Assembly: GCF_900090325.1 (NCBI RefSeq)
Contig: NZ_FMHW01000002.1
Location: 4,155,001 to 4,219,000, forward strand
DNA length: 64,000 nt
Origin: Micromonospora pallida
GTDB lineage: Bacteria; Actinomycetota; Actinomycetes; Mycobacteriales; Micromonosporaceae
Direction: 5' to 3'
Every line of letters starts with the position of its first letter. Positions within the stretch are counted from its first letter, which is position 1. A model generated the notes under the pieces. The model was not told where the DNA came from. It worked only from the letters and a program-made list of their open reading frames with translations, and did not search any database. This document shows positions 56,001-64,000 of the stretch, in pieces. The position numbers were made by a program, and so were the translations under genes.

Positions 56001-56754
56001 CACCTGGACCGACACGGCGCACCACAACTCGTACGCCAAGAACACGACCACCGCACTGAACTGGTTCGCACCGGCCGTCCGACCGGCCTTCAGCCGGACG
56101 TTCGCCCTGAAGAACGGCCGCTACCGGGACTACCTGCAGGTCAACGTGCAGACCTGGAGCCCGTCCGGCGACACCCTGGAGCACGGCGGCCACCTGGAGT
56201 GGGGTTCGGTGCCGACCAACCTCAAGCTCTACCAGGGCGACACCCTGTTGCACGAGAACAAGCGCGGTGCCGACCTGCAGTGGAAGGCGGTGCCCGCCGG
56301 CACGCTGCCGTACCGCCTGGTGCTGGACGCCTCGCGGCCGGCCGAGCAGTGGCGGCTGTCGACCCGCACCCACACCGAGTGGGACTTCGTCTCCAGCTCG
56401 AACCAGGCGGAGAACTTCGTCCCGTTCGCGCTGCTCCAGCTCGACTATGCGCTCGAGACGGACCTGCGCGGCGACGTCAAGGCCGGCACCAACCAGCAGA
56501 TCAGCATCAAGGCCGGACCCCAGCCGGGCGGCACCGGCACCGGCACGGTCGCCTCGGTCGGACTGGAGGTCTCCTACGACGACGGCGCCACCTGGCAGCC
56601 GGTGACCCTCAGTAAGGGCGCCGACGACCGGTGGACCGGCTCGCTCAAGCTGCCGAAGCAGCCGGGCGGCTTCGTCTCGGTCCGGGCCGACGCCCGCACC
56701 GACGCCGGTTTCGGTATCCGGCAGGAACTCATCCGGGCCTACGGCCTGCGGTGA
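53059..56754 (+). CDS. Secreted S8 (subtilisin) family peptidase
   Basis: A 1231-residue exported protease. A signal peptide (VAAAAAAGLIAAGAAAIPT, cleavage near residue 38) precedes a pro-region to about 220. The triad is D242 (VLDTGVDAAHPDL), H274 (HGHGTHVAST) and S446 (GTSMATPHVAGA), with oxyanion N371 (AAGNSGP). A protease-associated domain lies at about 800-900, with beta-sandwich C-terminal modules after it. Start ATG 53059 fits a leaderless transcript. It is one of the large extracellular subtilases common in soil actinomycetes. The gene is followed by a strong hairpin. Confidence 0.92.
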   Translation: MQSPSQPFASGRRRLVAAAAAAGLIAAGAAAIPTSATAADPAPVAPAATRDTHTVTLITGDVVTVTSLADGRATADVDRPDSATGGVRIQESGGDLYVLPEEALPLLDSGTLDRRLFNVTDLIEMGYDDARSTALPLIATYSPTKGRATRPATPRGTKLVRDLPSITGAALAADKKQARAFWSTVAPAPNARSGATLGGGVGKLWLDGRVTAGLKESVPQVGAPEAWAAGYDGTGVTVAVLDTGVDAAHPDLAAQIDDKASFVPGEDTSDVHGHGTHVASTIAGTGTASGGAYRGVAPGADLIVGKVLNNAGQGLNSWIIAGMQWAAESGADVVNMSLGDSSLIDGTDPMALAVETLTARHGTLFVVAAGNSGPQTIGSPGTAPSALTVGAVDKQDQLAWFSSTGPLARTGALKPDVTAPGVDITAARSQQTTSGTGMYQSMDGTSMATPHVAGAAAILAQRHPEWTGPQLKEALTSSAKGLADEYQPYQVGTGRLDVAAATRNTVRATGSAFFGAFDWPHESSDAPVTRQVTVTNSGTTAVTLNLALTGGGPFTLGASSVTVPAGGTAAVPVTGDPRGSAPGQLTGYLVGTDAATGTPVTRTALALFKEDERYDLTIKLRGRDGKPASATVVVNQAGARSADSYPVSGERTLRLPPGTYTVETVLDVPGERPDALGFALLVDPETVLDRSTEVVLDASRARLLDTATPERTEDRQRKLDFTVQYAGGASFRQAFQLPVRYDDLYLSPTEPVTQGSFTMSTRWRKGEPMLSLTANGLLPIDTVVQPGSTLTAGKDTLRPVYAGTGAPGEYAGVDARGAVAVVTRSDAVSPAERAAAAAAAGAKLLLVVNDGPGVLNEHVGDSPIPVATVHRDAGRKLVEAARAGAPKLTVTRTPYASYLYDLARVYPGQVPDQPLTYHPGRNDLARIDARYHAVRDGEGEGYRYDMTFSPSFGFREREWHPGTRTEWVTPDVVWHEVHIQDTWTDTAHHNSYAKNTTTALNWFAPAVRPAFSRTFALKNGRYRDYLQVNVQTWSPSGDTLEHGGHLEWGSVPTNLKLYQGDTLLHENKRGADLQWKAVPAGTLPYRLVLDASRPAEQWRLSTRTHTEWDFVSSSNQAENFVPFALLQLDYALETDLRGDVKAGTNQQISIKAGPQPGGTGTGTVASVGLEVSYDDGATWQPVTLSKGADDRWTGSLKLPKQPGGFVSVRADARTDAGFGIRQELIRAYGLR

Positions 56755-56765
56755 TGTGGTTCACA

Positions 56766-56796
56766 GAGCCCCGGGGCGCAACGCGTCCCGGGGCTC
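56766..56796 (+). terminator. Hairpin terminator of the subtilase gene
   Basis: GAGCCCCGGG (56766-56775) pairs with CCCGGGGCTC (56787-56796) around an 11-base loop, 12 bases after the stop. Confidence 0.8.
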
Positions 56797-56891
56797 CTCC
56801 CGCTCACCCGACCGGCGTCGGGGGCTGTTCGGGAACCATCACCCTGGCCCATACTCCCCGTGTCGTCACGGGCGGAGGGAGGCGGCCACCG

Positions 56892-57871
56892 ATGCTGGGC
56901 GCGTTGGGTCTGAGCCCGGAGGCCGAGGCGGTCTACGGGCTGCTGGTCCGGCGGGCGCGGGCCGGTGTCACCGAACTCGGCGACGCCCTGCGGATGCCCC
57001 GGCCACGGTGGAGACGGCCCTGTCCCACCTGACGGCCTGCGGTCTGGTGGCGTCCGGGCCGGACGGTGCCTTCTCGGTGGCGCCGCCCGCGGTCGCGCTC
57101 GGTGCGCTGATCAGCGAGCAGCGCAGCGCCCTGCGCAGCGCCGAACTGGCACTCGTCACGCTCGCCGAGGAGTACCGGGGGGCGGTCGCCGGACGCACCA
57201 TCGACGAGCTGATCGAGGTGGTCACCGGCGTCGACGCGGTCCGCCACCGGTTCGCCCAGGTGCAGCACGCCGCCCGTACGGAGGTCCGCAGCTTCGTCAC
57301 CCTGCCCTTCATCGCCGTACCACCGGGCAGCAACGCGGTGGAGTCGGTGGCCGTGGGGCAGGGGGTCCGCTTCCGGGTCGTGGTGGACCGCCCGGCGCTC
57401 GCCGAACCCGGTGTGGTCGCCGAGACCCTCGAATCACTGCGCAGCGGCGTCCAGGTACGGGTGGTCGAGTCGTTGCCGATCAAGCTCATCCTGGCCGACG
57501 CGGAACTGGCCCTGGTGCCGTTGACCGCCACGCCCGGCGGCGAGCCCGGTGCGGTGCTGCTGCACCGCACCGGACTGTTGGCTGCGATGGACGCGCTGTT
57601 CGAGATCGTGTGGCGGCACGCCCACCCGCTCGAGGTCTCCGCCGCGGGCGAGGCGTCCGACCACGCCATCGGCGGGCCCGACAGCCCGACCGAGCTGGAC
57701 CGCAGGATCCTGGCGCTGCTGCTGGCCGGGCTCACCGACCAGGTCGTCGCCGCCCAGCTCGACCTGTCGTTGCGGACCCTGCAACGGCGGCTGCGGCACC
57801 TGATGGACCTCGCGGGCGTCGAGACCCGGATGCAGCTCGGCTGGCACGCCGCGCGCCACGGCTGGGCCTGA
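56892..57871 (+). pseudogene. TrmB/LuxR-type transcriptional regulator with a frameshift
   Basis: The N-terminal winged helix starts at ATG 56892 (MLGALGLSPEAEAVYGLLVR) and stops being coherent at 56997-57002. The rest (TVETALSHLTACGLV and on) continues in the next frame to TGA 57871. Adding one C to CCCC (56997-57000) restores a 326-residue protein: an N-terminal TrmB-like domain, a middle sensor-like domain, and a C-terminal LuxR-type helix-turn-helix (LTDQVVAAQLDLSLRTLQRR). Either a real inactivating deletion, a sequencing error in the C run, or phase variation. It is the first gene after the subtilase, and could be its regulator. Confidence 0.75.
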
Positions 57872-57916
57872 GCCGCCCCGGCGACGGTCAGGCCAGAAGA
57901 CCTGCCGGCGTACCCG

Positions 57917-58705
57917 TCAGAAGAAGAGCCCCCGGCGCTGGAGGGACTGCCGGAGCCAGCCGTCGAGCTGGGCAGCCCAGTCGGTCTGCTGGGCGGTGGC
58001 GTGGTCGACGGTGAACCGGCCGAACGCGTCCCGCCCCTCGGTGAAGAGGCCGCCCCGCTTGTCGACCTCCAGGACGACCTGGATGTGCTGCGGGTTCGTG
58101 ACGAAGGTCAGTTCGAGCTGGTTGATCGCGCTGGCGTACTGCGGCGCGGGGTAGAACTCGATCTCCTGGTAGAACGGCAGGTGCTGCTGCACGCCGTAGA
58201 TCCGGCCCCGCTCCACGTCCGCGCGGGCGAACCGGAAGCCCAGCCGCAACAGCGCCTGGAGAATCTGCTCCTGGGCCGGCAGCGGGTGCACCGCCACCGC
58301 GTCCAGGTCGCCCTTGTCGACCGCCCGGGCCACCTCCAGCTCGGTACGCAGCCCCATCGTCATGCCGTGCAGGTGCTGCCCGTACAGCTGGGTGAGCGGG
58401 GTCTCCCACGGCACCTCGAACCGGAACGGCACGTCGTGCCGCTGCCCGGCCTCCAGCCGGAACGCGCCGGTGACCTGCTGGCGGTGGAACTCCTGGTTGG
58501 TCTCGTACTCGTTGTCGCCGCTCTCCACCTCGACCCGGGTGATCAGCCCGAGCGCCAGGTATTCGATGTCCGTCGCGTGGTCCCCGCCGACCACCTGGAT
58601 CCGCCCCTCCAGGTGCCCACCTGGACGGCAGTTCGGGTTGGCCAGCACCGTCTCGACTGACGGACCGCCCACGCCCATCGCCTGCATGAGTTTCTTGAAG
58701 ACCAC
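57917..58705 (-). CDS. Spo0M/SpoOM-like arrestin-fold protein
   Basis: A 262-residue protein of the SpoOM family, named for a Bacillus sporulation control gene and related to arrestins by fold. It opens VVFKKLMQAMGVGGPSVETV (GTG start 58705, with GGAGGTCGGT before it), followed by the usual NPNCRPGGHLEGRIQVVGG and HDVPFRFEVPWETPLTQ. The C-terminal YPAPQYASAINQLELTFV and HIQVVLEVDKRGGLF are also conserved. Sporulation involvement in Micromonospora is inference. Divergent from the sigma gene. Confidence 0.87.
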   Translation of the reverse strand: MVFKKLMQAMGVGGPSVETVLANPNCRPGGHLEGRIQVVGGDHATDIEYLALGLITRVEVESGDNEYETNQEFHRQQVTGAFRLEAGQRHDVPFRFEVPWETPLTQLYGQHLHGMTMGLRTELEVARAVDKGDLDAVAVHPLPAQEQILQALLRLGFRFARADVERGRIYGVQQHLPFYQEIEFYPAPQYASAINQLELTFVTNPQHIQVVLEVDKRGGLFTEGRDAFGRFTVDHATAQQTDWAAQLDGWLRQSLQRRGLFF

Positions 58706-58914
58706 ACCGACCTCCGATTGCCTCTTGAGTGACGGCCCGGCTGGCCGACCGGTGGCAACGTAACCGGGCTCCGCAACCCCCGCCATACGTTCTCTCGCTA
58801 TTCCTGTCGGTTCCCCGATCGCCTCACTCCCGTTTTACGCGCCCCCGGGCAAGCTGTGTCTCACCGGCGCCACTGGCCCGGTACGCGCGAAGTTGACGCG
58901 GGGAGGCGACAGAG

Positions 58915-59934
<1,020 letters not shown>

Positions 59935-59945
59935 ACCGGCACCAC

Positions 59946-59978
59946 CCGAGGGCCCCGGCGGTTCGCCGGGGCCCTCGG
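59946..59978 (+). terminator. Strong hairpin terminator of sigB
   Basis: CCGAGGGCCCCGGCG (59946-59960) and CGCCGGGGCCCTCGG (59964-59978) form a perfect 15-base stem with a three-base loop, 12 bases after the stop. Confidence 0.85.
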
Positions 59979-60039
59979 CCGTCAGCCGGCGGAGAATGAT
60001 CGTGACCACCGCAACCGGAGTCGATCGAGGGAGGCCGTC

Positions 60040-60447
60040 GTGAACTGGACATTGGAGGTCGTCGTGGTGCCGGTCACCAACGTCGACCGGGCCCGGGACT
60101 TCTACGCCCGGCAGCTCGGCTTCGCCGTCGACCACGACACCCGGATCGGCGACGAAGCCCGGATCGTCCAGCTCACCCCGCCCGGATCGGGCTGTTCCGT
60201 GGTGATCGGCACCGGCACCGTGCCCCGGATGCCGCCCGGCTCGCTCAAGGGACTCCAGCTCGTCGTGCCGGACCTGCGTCGGGCTCACGCCGAACTGATC
60301 GCCCGTGGGGTGCCGGTCAGCGACATCCAGGTGATCGGCGAGAACCCCCGGCCGGTGCCGGACCCGCTGGACAACGTCGGATTCTTCTTCTTCGAGGACC
60401 CGGACGGCAACGGCTGGGCGGTTCAGCAGATCTCCAGCCGGGGGTGA
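60040..60447 (+). CDS. VOC family protein
   Basis: A 135-residue protein of the glyoxalase/bleomycin-resistance fold with paired beta-alpha-beta-beta-beta units: TLEVVVVPVTNVDRARDFYA at the start and FFFEDPDGNGWAVQQI at the end. GTG 60040 follows GGGAGG. Substrate unknown; it is a single gene after sigB. Confidence 0.87.
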   Translation: MNWTLEVVVVPVTNVDRARDFYARQLGFAVDHDTRIGDEARIVQLTPPGSGCSVVIGTGTVPRMPPGSLKGLQLVVPDLRRAHAELIARGVPVSDIQVIGENPRPVPDPLDNVGFFFFEDPDGNGWAVQQISSRG

Positions 60448-60455
60448 CCTCACGC

Positions 60456-60529
60456 GGGCTGAGGTGTTTGCAGGGGACCCTTCCTCATCAAAAAACGCGA
60501 GCAGGGGTCCCCTGCAAACACCTCAGCCC
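60456..60529. repeat. Perfect 25-bp inverted repeat between convergent genes
   Basis: The arm 60456-60480 (GGGCTGAGGTGTTTGCAGGG and GACCC) is fully complementary to 60505-60529, with a 24-base loop. It shares TTGCAGGGGACCCTTCCT with the inverted repeat at 21375-21434 and, like it, lies between convergent genes (VOC and the GNAT/synthetase fusion). Confidence 0.85.
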
Positions 60530-60579
60530 CCCGCCTCCGTCCGTCCGGGCGGCAGGCTGACGGCCGGTGGGGACGGCGC

Positions 60580-63120
60580 TCAGAGTCGGCGGGGGCCGGT
60601 GTCCGGGCGGGTGGCGGCGGCGCCGATCCGGACGGTGGCGTGCAGCACCGAGATGCCGTCGGCCCGGACCAGCACCGGGTTCAGGGTGAGCGCGCGGACC
60701 CGGGGCTGTTCGTCGGCGAGCCGGCCGACCCGGAGCAGCAGGTCGACCAGGGCGTCCCGGTCCACCGGCTCGGCCCCCCGGTAGCCCCGCAGCAGCGGCG
60801 CGGCCCGGGGCTCGTCGACCAGCTCGCGGGCGTCCCGGTCGGTCAGCGGCACCGCCCGCCATGCCCGGTCGCCGAGCAGTTCGGTGGCGACCCCGCCCAG
60901 GCCGAACCCGACGACCGGCCCGAACGTCGGGTCCTCCACCAACTCCACCACGCAGGCCACCCCGGGCGGGACCATCGCCTGGACCAGGACGTCCGCGCCG
61001 AAGAGCGCCGCCATCTCGTCGTACGCCCGGCGCACCGCGACCGGGTCGGCCAGGGCGAGGCGGACCGCGCCGAGGTCGAGGCGGTGCCGCAGCCCGGCGG
61101 CCGCCGCCTTCAGCGCCACCGGGAAGCCGATCCGTCCGGCAACCTCCGCGGCCTCGTCGGCGGACCGCACCGGCACCGAGTCGACCACCTCGACGCCGTA
61201 CGCGCCGAGCAGCCGGCCGGCCTGGTCGGGGCCGTCGACCCGGATCGCCGCGTCAGCCGCGGCGGCGTCGACATCGGACAACTCGGGCACGGCGCCCGGC
61301 GGCCGGCGCAACCAGTCCGTGTACGTGGTCACCCGGGCCAGCGCCCGGACCGCCTCCTCCACGCCGGAGTAGGCCGGGACGTCGGCGGGAAGTCCGCCGG
61401 CCAGGAAGGTCGCCACGACCGGCTTGCCCGTATCGAGCACGCCGGCCAGCCCGGCGGCGAAGTCCGCGTCGGTGTCCACCAGCTGCCCGGGCAGCGGCGG
61501 GGCGAAGACCGCGACCAGCGCATCGACCCGCTCGTCGGCGGCGGTCGCGGTCAGGGCCAGGGCGAACTCACTCGTCCCCGCCCGGGGGCCGACGTCGCGG
61601 GGGTAGCCGGCGGCGACCTCGAGCCCGTGCGCCGCGCAGGCCGTGGCGGCGAGCCCGGTCAACGCGGAGGAGTTGCCGACGACACCGACCCGCCGGCCCG
61701 CCGGCAACGGCTGCTTGGCCAGCAGCACCCCGACGTCGAAGAGTTCGGTCACGGTGTCGACCCGGATCACCCCGGACTGGGCGAAGAGCGCGCTGACCGC
61801 GACCTCGTCCGGGCCGCCGGGCAGAGCGGCAGGTCGGGCCGGGGAGGCGAGCGCCACCACCGGCTTGGCCCGCCCGATCCGCCGGGTCAGCCGGGCGAAC
61901 TTGCGCGGGTTCCCGAAGGTCTCCAGGTAGAGCATGATCACGTCGGTGGCCGGGTCGTCCTGCCAGTACTGGAGCAGGTCGTTGCCGGAGACGTCGGCCC
62001 GGTTGCCGGCCGAGACCAGGCTGGACAAGCCCAGACCACGCCGGTCCGCCTCGGCGAGCAGGGCCACCCCGAACGCGCCGGACTGGCTGAAGAACCCGAC
62101 CCGGCCGGCCGGCGGCAGGACCGGGGCGAGGGTGGCGTTGAGGCGTACCGCCGGATCGGTGTTGGCGATGCCCAGGCAGTTCGGGCCGACCACGCGCATG
62201 CCGGCGGCGTGTGCCTGCCGGACCAGGGCGCGCTGGGCCGCCGCCCCCGCCGCGCCCGCCTCGGCGAACCCGGCGGAGATCACCACCAGGCCGTGCACCC
62301 CGGCCGCCGCCGCGTCGGCCACCACCGCCGGCACCGCGTCCGGGGTCACCGCGACCACCGCCAGGTCCACCGGCTGACCGGCGTCGGCCGCCGATGGGTA
62401 CGCGGGCAGCCCGGCGACCGTGGCCGCGCTCGGGTGCACCGGGACGACCGCACCGGCGAACCCGAAGTCGCGCAGATGCCCGAGCACCGCCGCGCCGACC
62501 CCCTGGCCGGTGGCGCTGGCCCCGTACACGGCGATCCCGTGCGGGGCGAGCAGCCGGGCGATCGACCGGGCCTCGGTACGCTGCTCGCGGCCCCGCTGCA
62601 CCTCGAGGGTCTGCTCGGTCGGGGCGATCGGGAAGCTCAGGTGCACCACCCCGTCGGCGAACTGCCGCTGGACCTGGTACCCGAAATCGGCGAAGACCCG
62701 CTGCATCGCCCCGTTGGCCGGGAGCACCTCGGCGACGAAGGACGTGATGCCAGCCCGCCGGGCCGCGTCGGCGAGGTGCTCCAGCAGCACCGAACCGATC
62801 CCCCGCCCCTGGTAGGCGTCCTCCACCACGAACGCCACCTCGGCGTCCGGCGAGCGCGGGCCGAGCCGCTCGTACCGGCCGACGGCGACGATCCGGTCGC
62901 CGGCCAGCACCACGAACGCCTCCCGGTCGTGGTGGTCGACGTACACGAACCGGTGCAGGTCCCGGTCCGGAATGCGCGGGTACGGGGAGAAGTAGCGCAG
63001 ATAGCGGGTGCGCTCGGAGAACCGGGAGTGCATCGCCACGATGGCCGGCGCGTCGTCCGGGTCGATCCGTCGCAACTGGACGGTCGTACCATCGCTGAGC
63101 AGTACGTCCACGGTGCTCAC
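60580..63120 (-). CDS. GNAT / acyl-CoA synthetase (NDP-forming)-like fusion, Pat-type protein acetyltransferase candidate
   Basis: An 846-residue fusion. A GNAT domain (about 1-170) has the acetyl-CoA loop VVEDAYQGRGIGSVLLEHL. It is followed by a CoA-binding domain (GIAVYGASATGQGVGAA, about 195), succinyl-CoA-ligase-like domains (FFSQSGAFGVALLAEADRRG) and an ATP-grasp domain (about 640-846). Where active synthetases carry SHTG, this protein reads ASPARPAALPGG (425-436), so the phosphorylated histidine is missing. Synthetase domains without it occur in Pat lysine acetyltransferases, where they bind acetyl-CoA or cofactors allosterically. GTG 63120 has GGGGAGG upstream. The next gene is an AcuC-type deacetylase. 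Confidence 0.85.
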   Translation of the reverse strand: MSTVDVLLSDGTTVQLRRIDPDDAPAIVAMHSRFSERTRYLRYFSPYPRIPDRDLHRFVYVDHHDREAFVVLAGDRIVAVGRYERLGPRSPDAEVAFVVEDAYQGRGIGSVLLEHLADAARRAGITSFVAEVLPANGAMQRVFADFGYQVQRQFADGVVHLSFPIAPTEQTLEVQRGREQRTEARSIARLLAPHGIAVYGASATGQGVGAAVLGHLRDFGFAGAVVPVHPSAATVAGLPAYPSAADAGQPVDLAVVAVTPDAVPAVVADAAAAGVHGLVVISAGFAEAGAAGAAAQRALVRQAHAAGMRVVGPNCLGIANTDPAVRLNATLAPVLPPAGRVGFFSQSGAFGVALLAEADRRGLGLSSLVSAGNRADVSGNDLLQYWQDDPATDVIMLYLETFGNPRKFARLTRRIGRAKPVVALASPARPAALPGGPDEVAVSALFAQSGVIRVDTVTELFDVGVLLAKQPLPAGRRVGVVGNSSALTGLAATACAAHGLEVAAGYPRDVGPRAGTSEFALALTATAADERVDALVAVFAPPLPGQLVDTDADFAAGLAGVLDTGKPVVATFLAGGLPADVPAYSGVEEAVRALARVTTYTDWLRRPPGAVPELSDVDAAAADAAIRVDGPDQAGRLLGAYGVEVVDSVPVRSADEAAEVAGRIGFPVALKAAAAGLRHRLDLGAVRLALADPVAVRRAYDEMAALFGADVLVQAMVPPGVACVVELVEDPTFGPVVGFGLGGVATELLGDRAWRAVPLTDRDARELVDEPRAAPLLRGYRGAEPVDRDALVDLLLRVGRLADEQPRVRALTLNPVLVRADGISVLHATVRIGAAATRPDTGPRRL

Positions 63121-63142
63121 GTCCGGTACCTCCCCGGCCGGT

Positions 63143-64000
63143 TCAGTCTCTCGGGTCGTGCGGGTCGAGCCCGAACAGCGGGAAGACCGACCGGCGGGTG
63201 GCGGCGATGGCCCGATCCACCGCGTCCGGCTCACCGTTCGGCTGCCACGGCTCGTGCGTCGGGTCCACGCCGTCGCCCATCCGCAGCGGCACCACCCGGC
63301 CCGGCCGGCGGGCGGCGGCCAGCGCCCGCCAGGCCGGCGGGGTGAGGGTGGCCGGGTCGACCGGCTCGCCGGTGGCCACCGCGAGCAGGTGGGTCCAGGC
63401 CCGAGGCACCACCTCGACCAGGGCGTACCCACCGCCGCCGGTGGCCACCCAGCGTCCCTCGCACAACTCGTCGGCGAGTGCCCGCAGGGCGAGGTAGGTG
63501 GCCCGTTGCCCCTCGACGCTGAGCCGCAGGTCGGCCAGGGGGTCGAGCCGGTGTCCGTCCGCGCCGCACTGGGTGACCAGCACCTGCGGCCGGAACGCGC
63601 GGAGCACCGACGGCACCACCGCGTGGAACGCCCGCTGCCAGCCGGCGTCGTCGGTGCCGGGCGGCAACGGCAGGTTCACCGCGCTGCCCGGTGCCGCCGG
63701 GCCACCCGTCTCGTCCGGAAAGCCGGTGCCGGGGAAGAGCGCGAGCGGCGTCTCGTGCAGGCTGACCGTCAGCACCCGGGGCTCGTCCCAGAAGATCTGC
63801 TGCACCCCGTCGCCGTGGTGCACGTCCACGTCGACGTAGGCGACCCGCTCCGCGCCCAGGTCGAGCAGGCGGGCGATGGCCACCGCCGGGTCGTTGTAGA
63901 CACAGAAGCCGGCGGCCCGCCCGGCCATGGCGTGGTGCAGCCCGCCGGCCACGCTCACCGCCCGCCGCGCCTCGCCCCGCCAGACCGCCTCGGCGGCGGC
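63143..64000 (-). CDS. acuC: AcuC-family protein deacetylase (partial)
   Basis: The C-terminal 285 residues of a class II/III-type histone-deacetylase-fold enzyme; the N-terminus lies beyond 64000. The zinc-site sequences are GGLHHAMAGRAAGF, VYVDVDVHHGDGVQQIFW-like YVDVDVHHGDG, and the closing tyrosine in TGGGGYALVEVVP. Such AcuC proteins remove acetyl groups from acetyl-CoA synthetase. It lies 22 bases upstream of the Pat-like gene, giving a likely acetylation/deacetylation operon. Confidence 0.93.
   Translation of the reverse strand, partial: AAAEAVWRGEARRAVSVAGGLHHAMAGRAAGFCVYNDPAVAIARLLDLGAERVAYVDVDVHHGDGVQQIFWDEPRVLTVSLHETPLALFPGTGFPDETGGPAAPGSAVNLPLPPGTDDAGWQRAFHAVVPSVLRAFRPQVLVTQCGADGHRLDPLADLRLSVEGQRATYLALRALADELCEGRWVATGGGGYALVEVVPRAWTHLLAVATGEPVDPATLTPPAWRALAAARRPGRVVPLRMGDGVDPTHEPWQPNGEPDAVDRAIAATRRSVFPLFGLDPHDPRD

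Noticed and set aside
53071..56373. A 1100-codon open frame antisense to the subtilase
   Set aside because: It is the complementary reading of a GC-rich gene: no start with a ribosome site and no recognisable domain, while the sense strand carries a full catalytic triad.

Overview
The window is a high-GC (roughly 70 percent or more) actinobacterial chromosome segment. Strong GGAGG-type ribosome sites, many GTG starts, overlapping stop/start codons and the gene content fit the Micromonosporaceae (Micromonospora-like). The gene order largely follows, from memory, the Mycobacterium tuberculosis stretch Rv2676c to Rv2710 (hemQ, hemG, hemE, DUF3000, RNase D, dxs, rRNA methyltransferase, APC permease, two TrkA proteins, DUF3159, OB-fold, DUF3710, dut, DUF3093, DUF4193, LytR_C, suhB, sigA, sigB). 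So this is a conserved core backbone with lineage-specific insertions. I saw no rRNA, tRNA, CRISPR array, prophage or insertion sequence.

Layout. 1-8.6 kb: coproporphyrin-type haem genes (hemE-hemG-hemQ), a GNAT gene, DUF3000, a pair of proline-rich membrane proteins (one a trypsin-like protease), and RNase D. 8.7-12.1 kb: a two-gene fatty acid beta-oxidation operon behind a palindromic operator. 12.2-14.5 kb: tandem duplicated membrane-anchored proteins and a VOC gene whose 3' end was copied with the duplication. 14.6-25.9 kb: a two-component system, a C39-like peptidase, a beta-propeller protein, two tail-to-tail paralogous polytopic membrane proteins, a lipoprotein and a secreted SGNH-like hydrolase. 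25.9-30.6 kb: dxs, anmK, then an accessory pair, a HAD-like phosphatase and a Thg1-like 3'-5' nucleotidyltransferase. 30.6-38.6 kb: rRNA methyltransferase, a KimA-like APC permease with two RCK/TrkA proteins, and the DUF3159/OB/DUF3710/dut block. 38.6-47.1 kb: DUF4193, LytR_C, suhB, sigA, DUF7455, a DEAD-box helicase, a TRIC-type channel and DUF3039. 47.2-52.9 kb: the pseudouridine salvage pair psuG-psuK, DUF3099, a BrnT-like toxin with a ribbon-helix-helix-like partner, an HhH-GPD protein, and a methyltransferase coupled to dtd. 53-60.5 kb: a 1231-residue subtilase with a perfect operator palindrome, a frameshifted TrmB/LuxR-type regulator, a Spo0M-like arrestin-fold protein, a second primary-type sigma factor and a VOC protein. 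60.5-64 kb: a GNAT/acyl-CoA-synthetase fusion resembling the Pat protein acetyltransferases, followed by a partial AcuC deacetylase.

The most interesting signals are: the HAD/Thg1 pair; a 204-nt stretch identical between sigA and sigB, which suggests gene conversion; the tandem duplication that carried along the end of a neighbouring gene; two related long inverted repeats that both sit between convergent genes; a Pat-like acetyltransferase lacking the synthetase histidine, next to its likely deacetylase; and a recurring TANNNT-N6-start pattern that implies many leaderless mRNAs.
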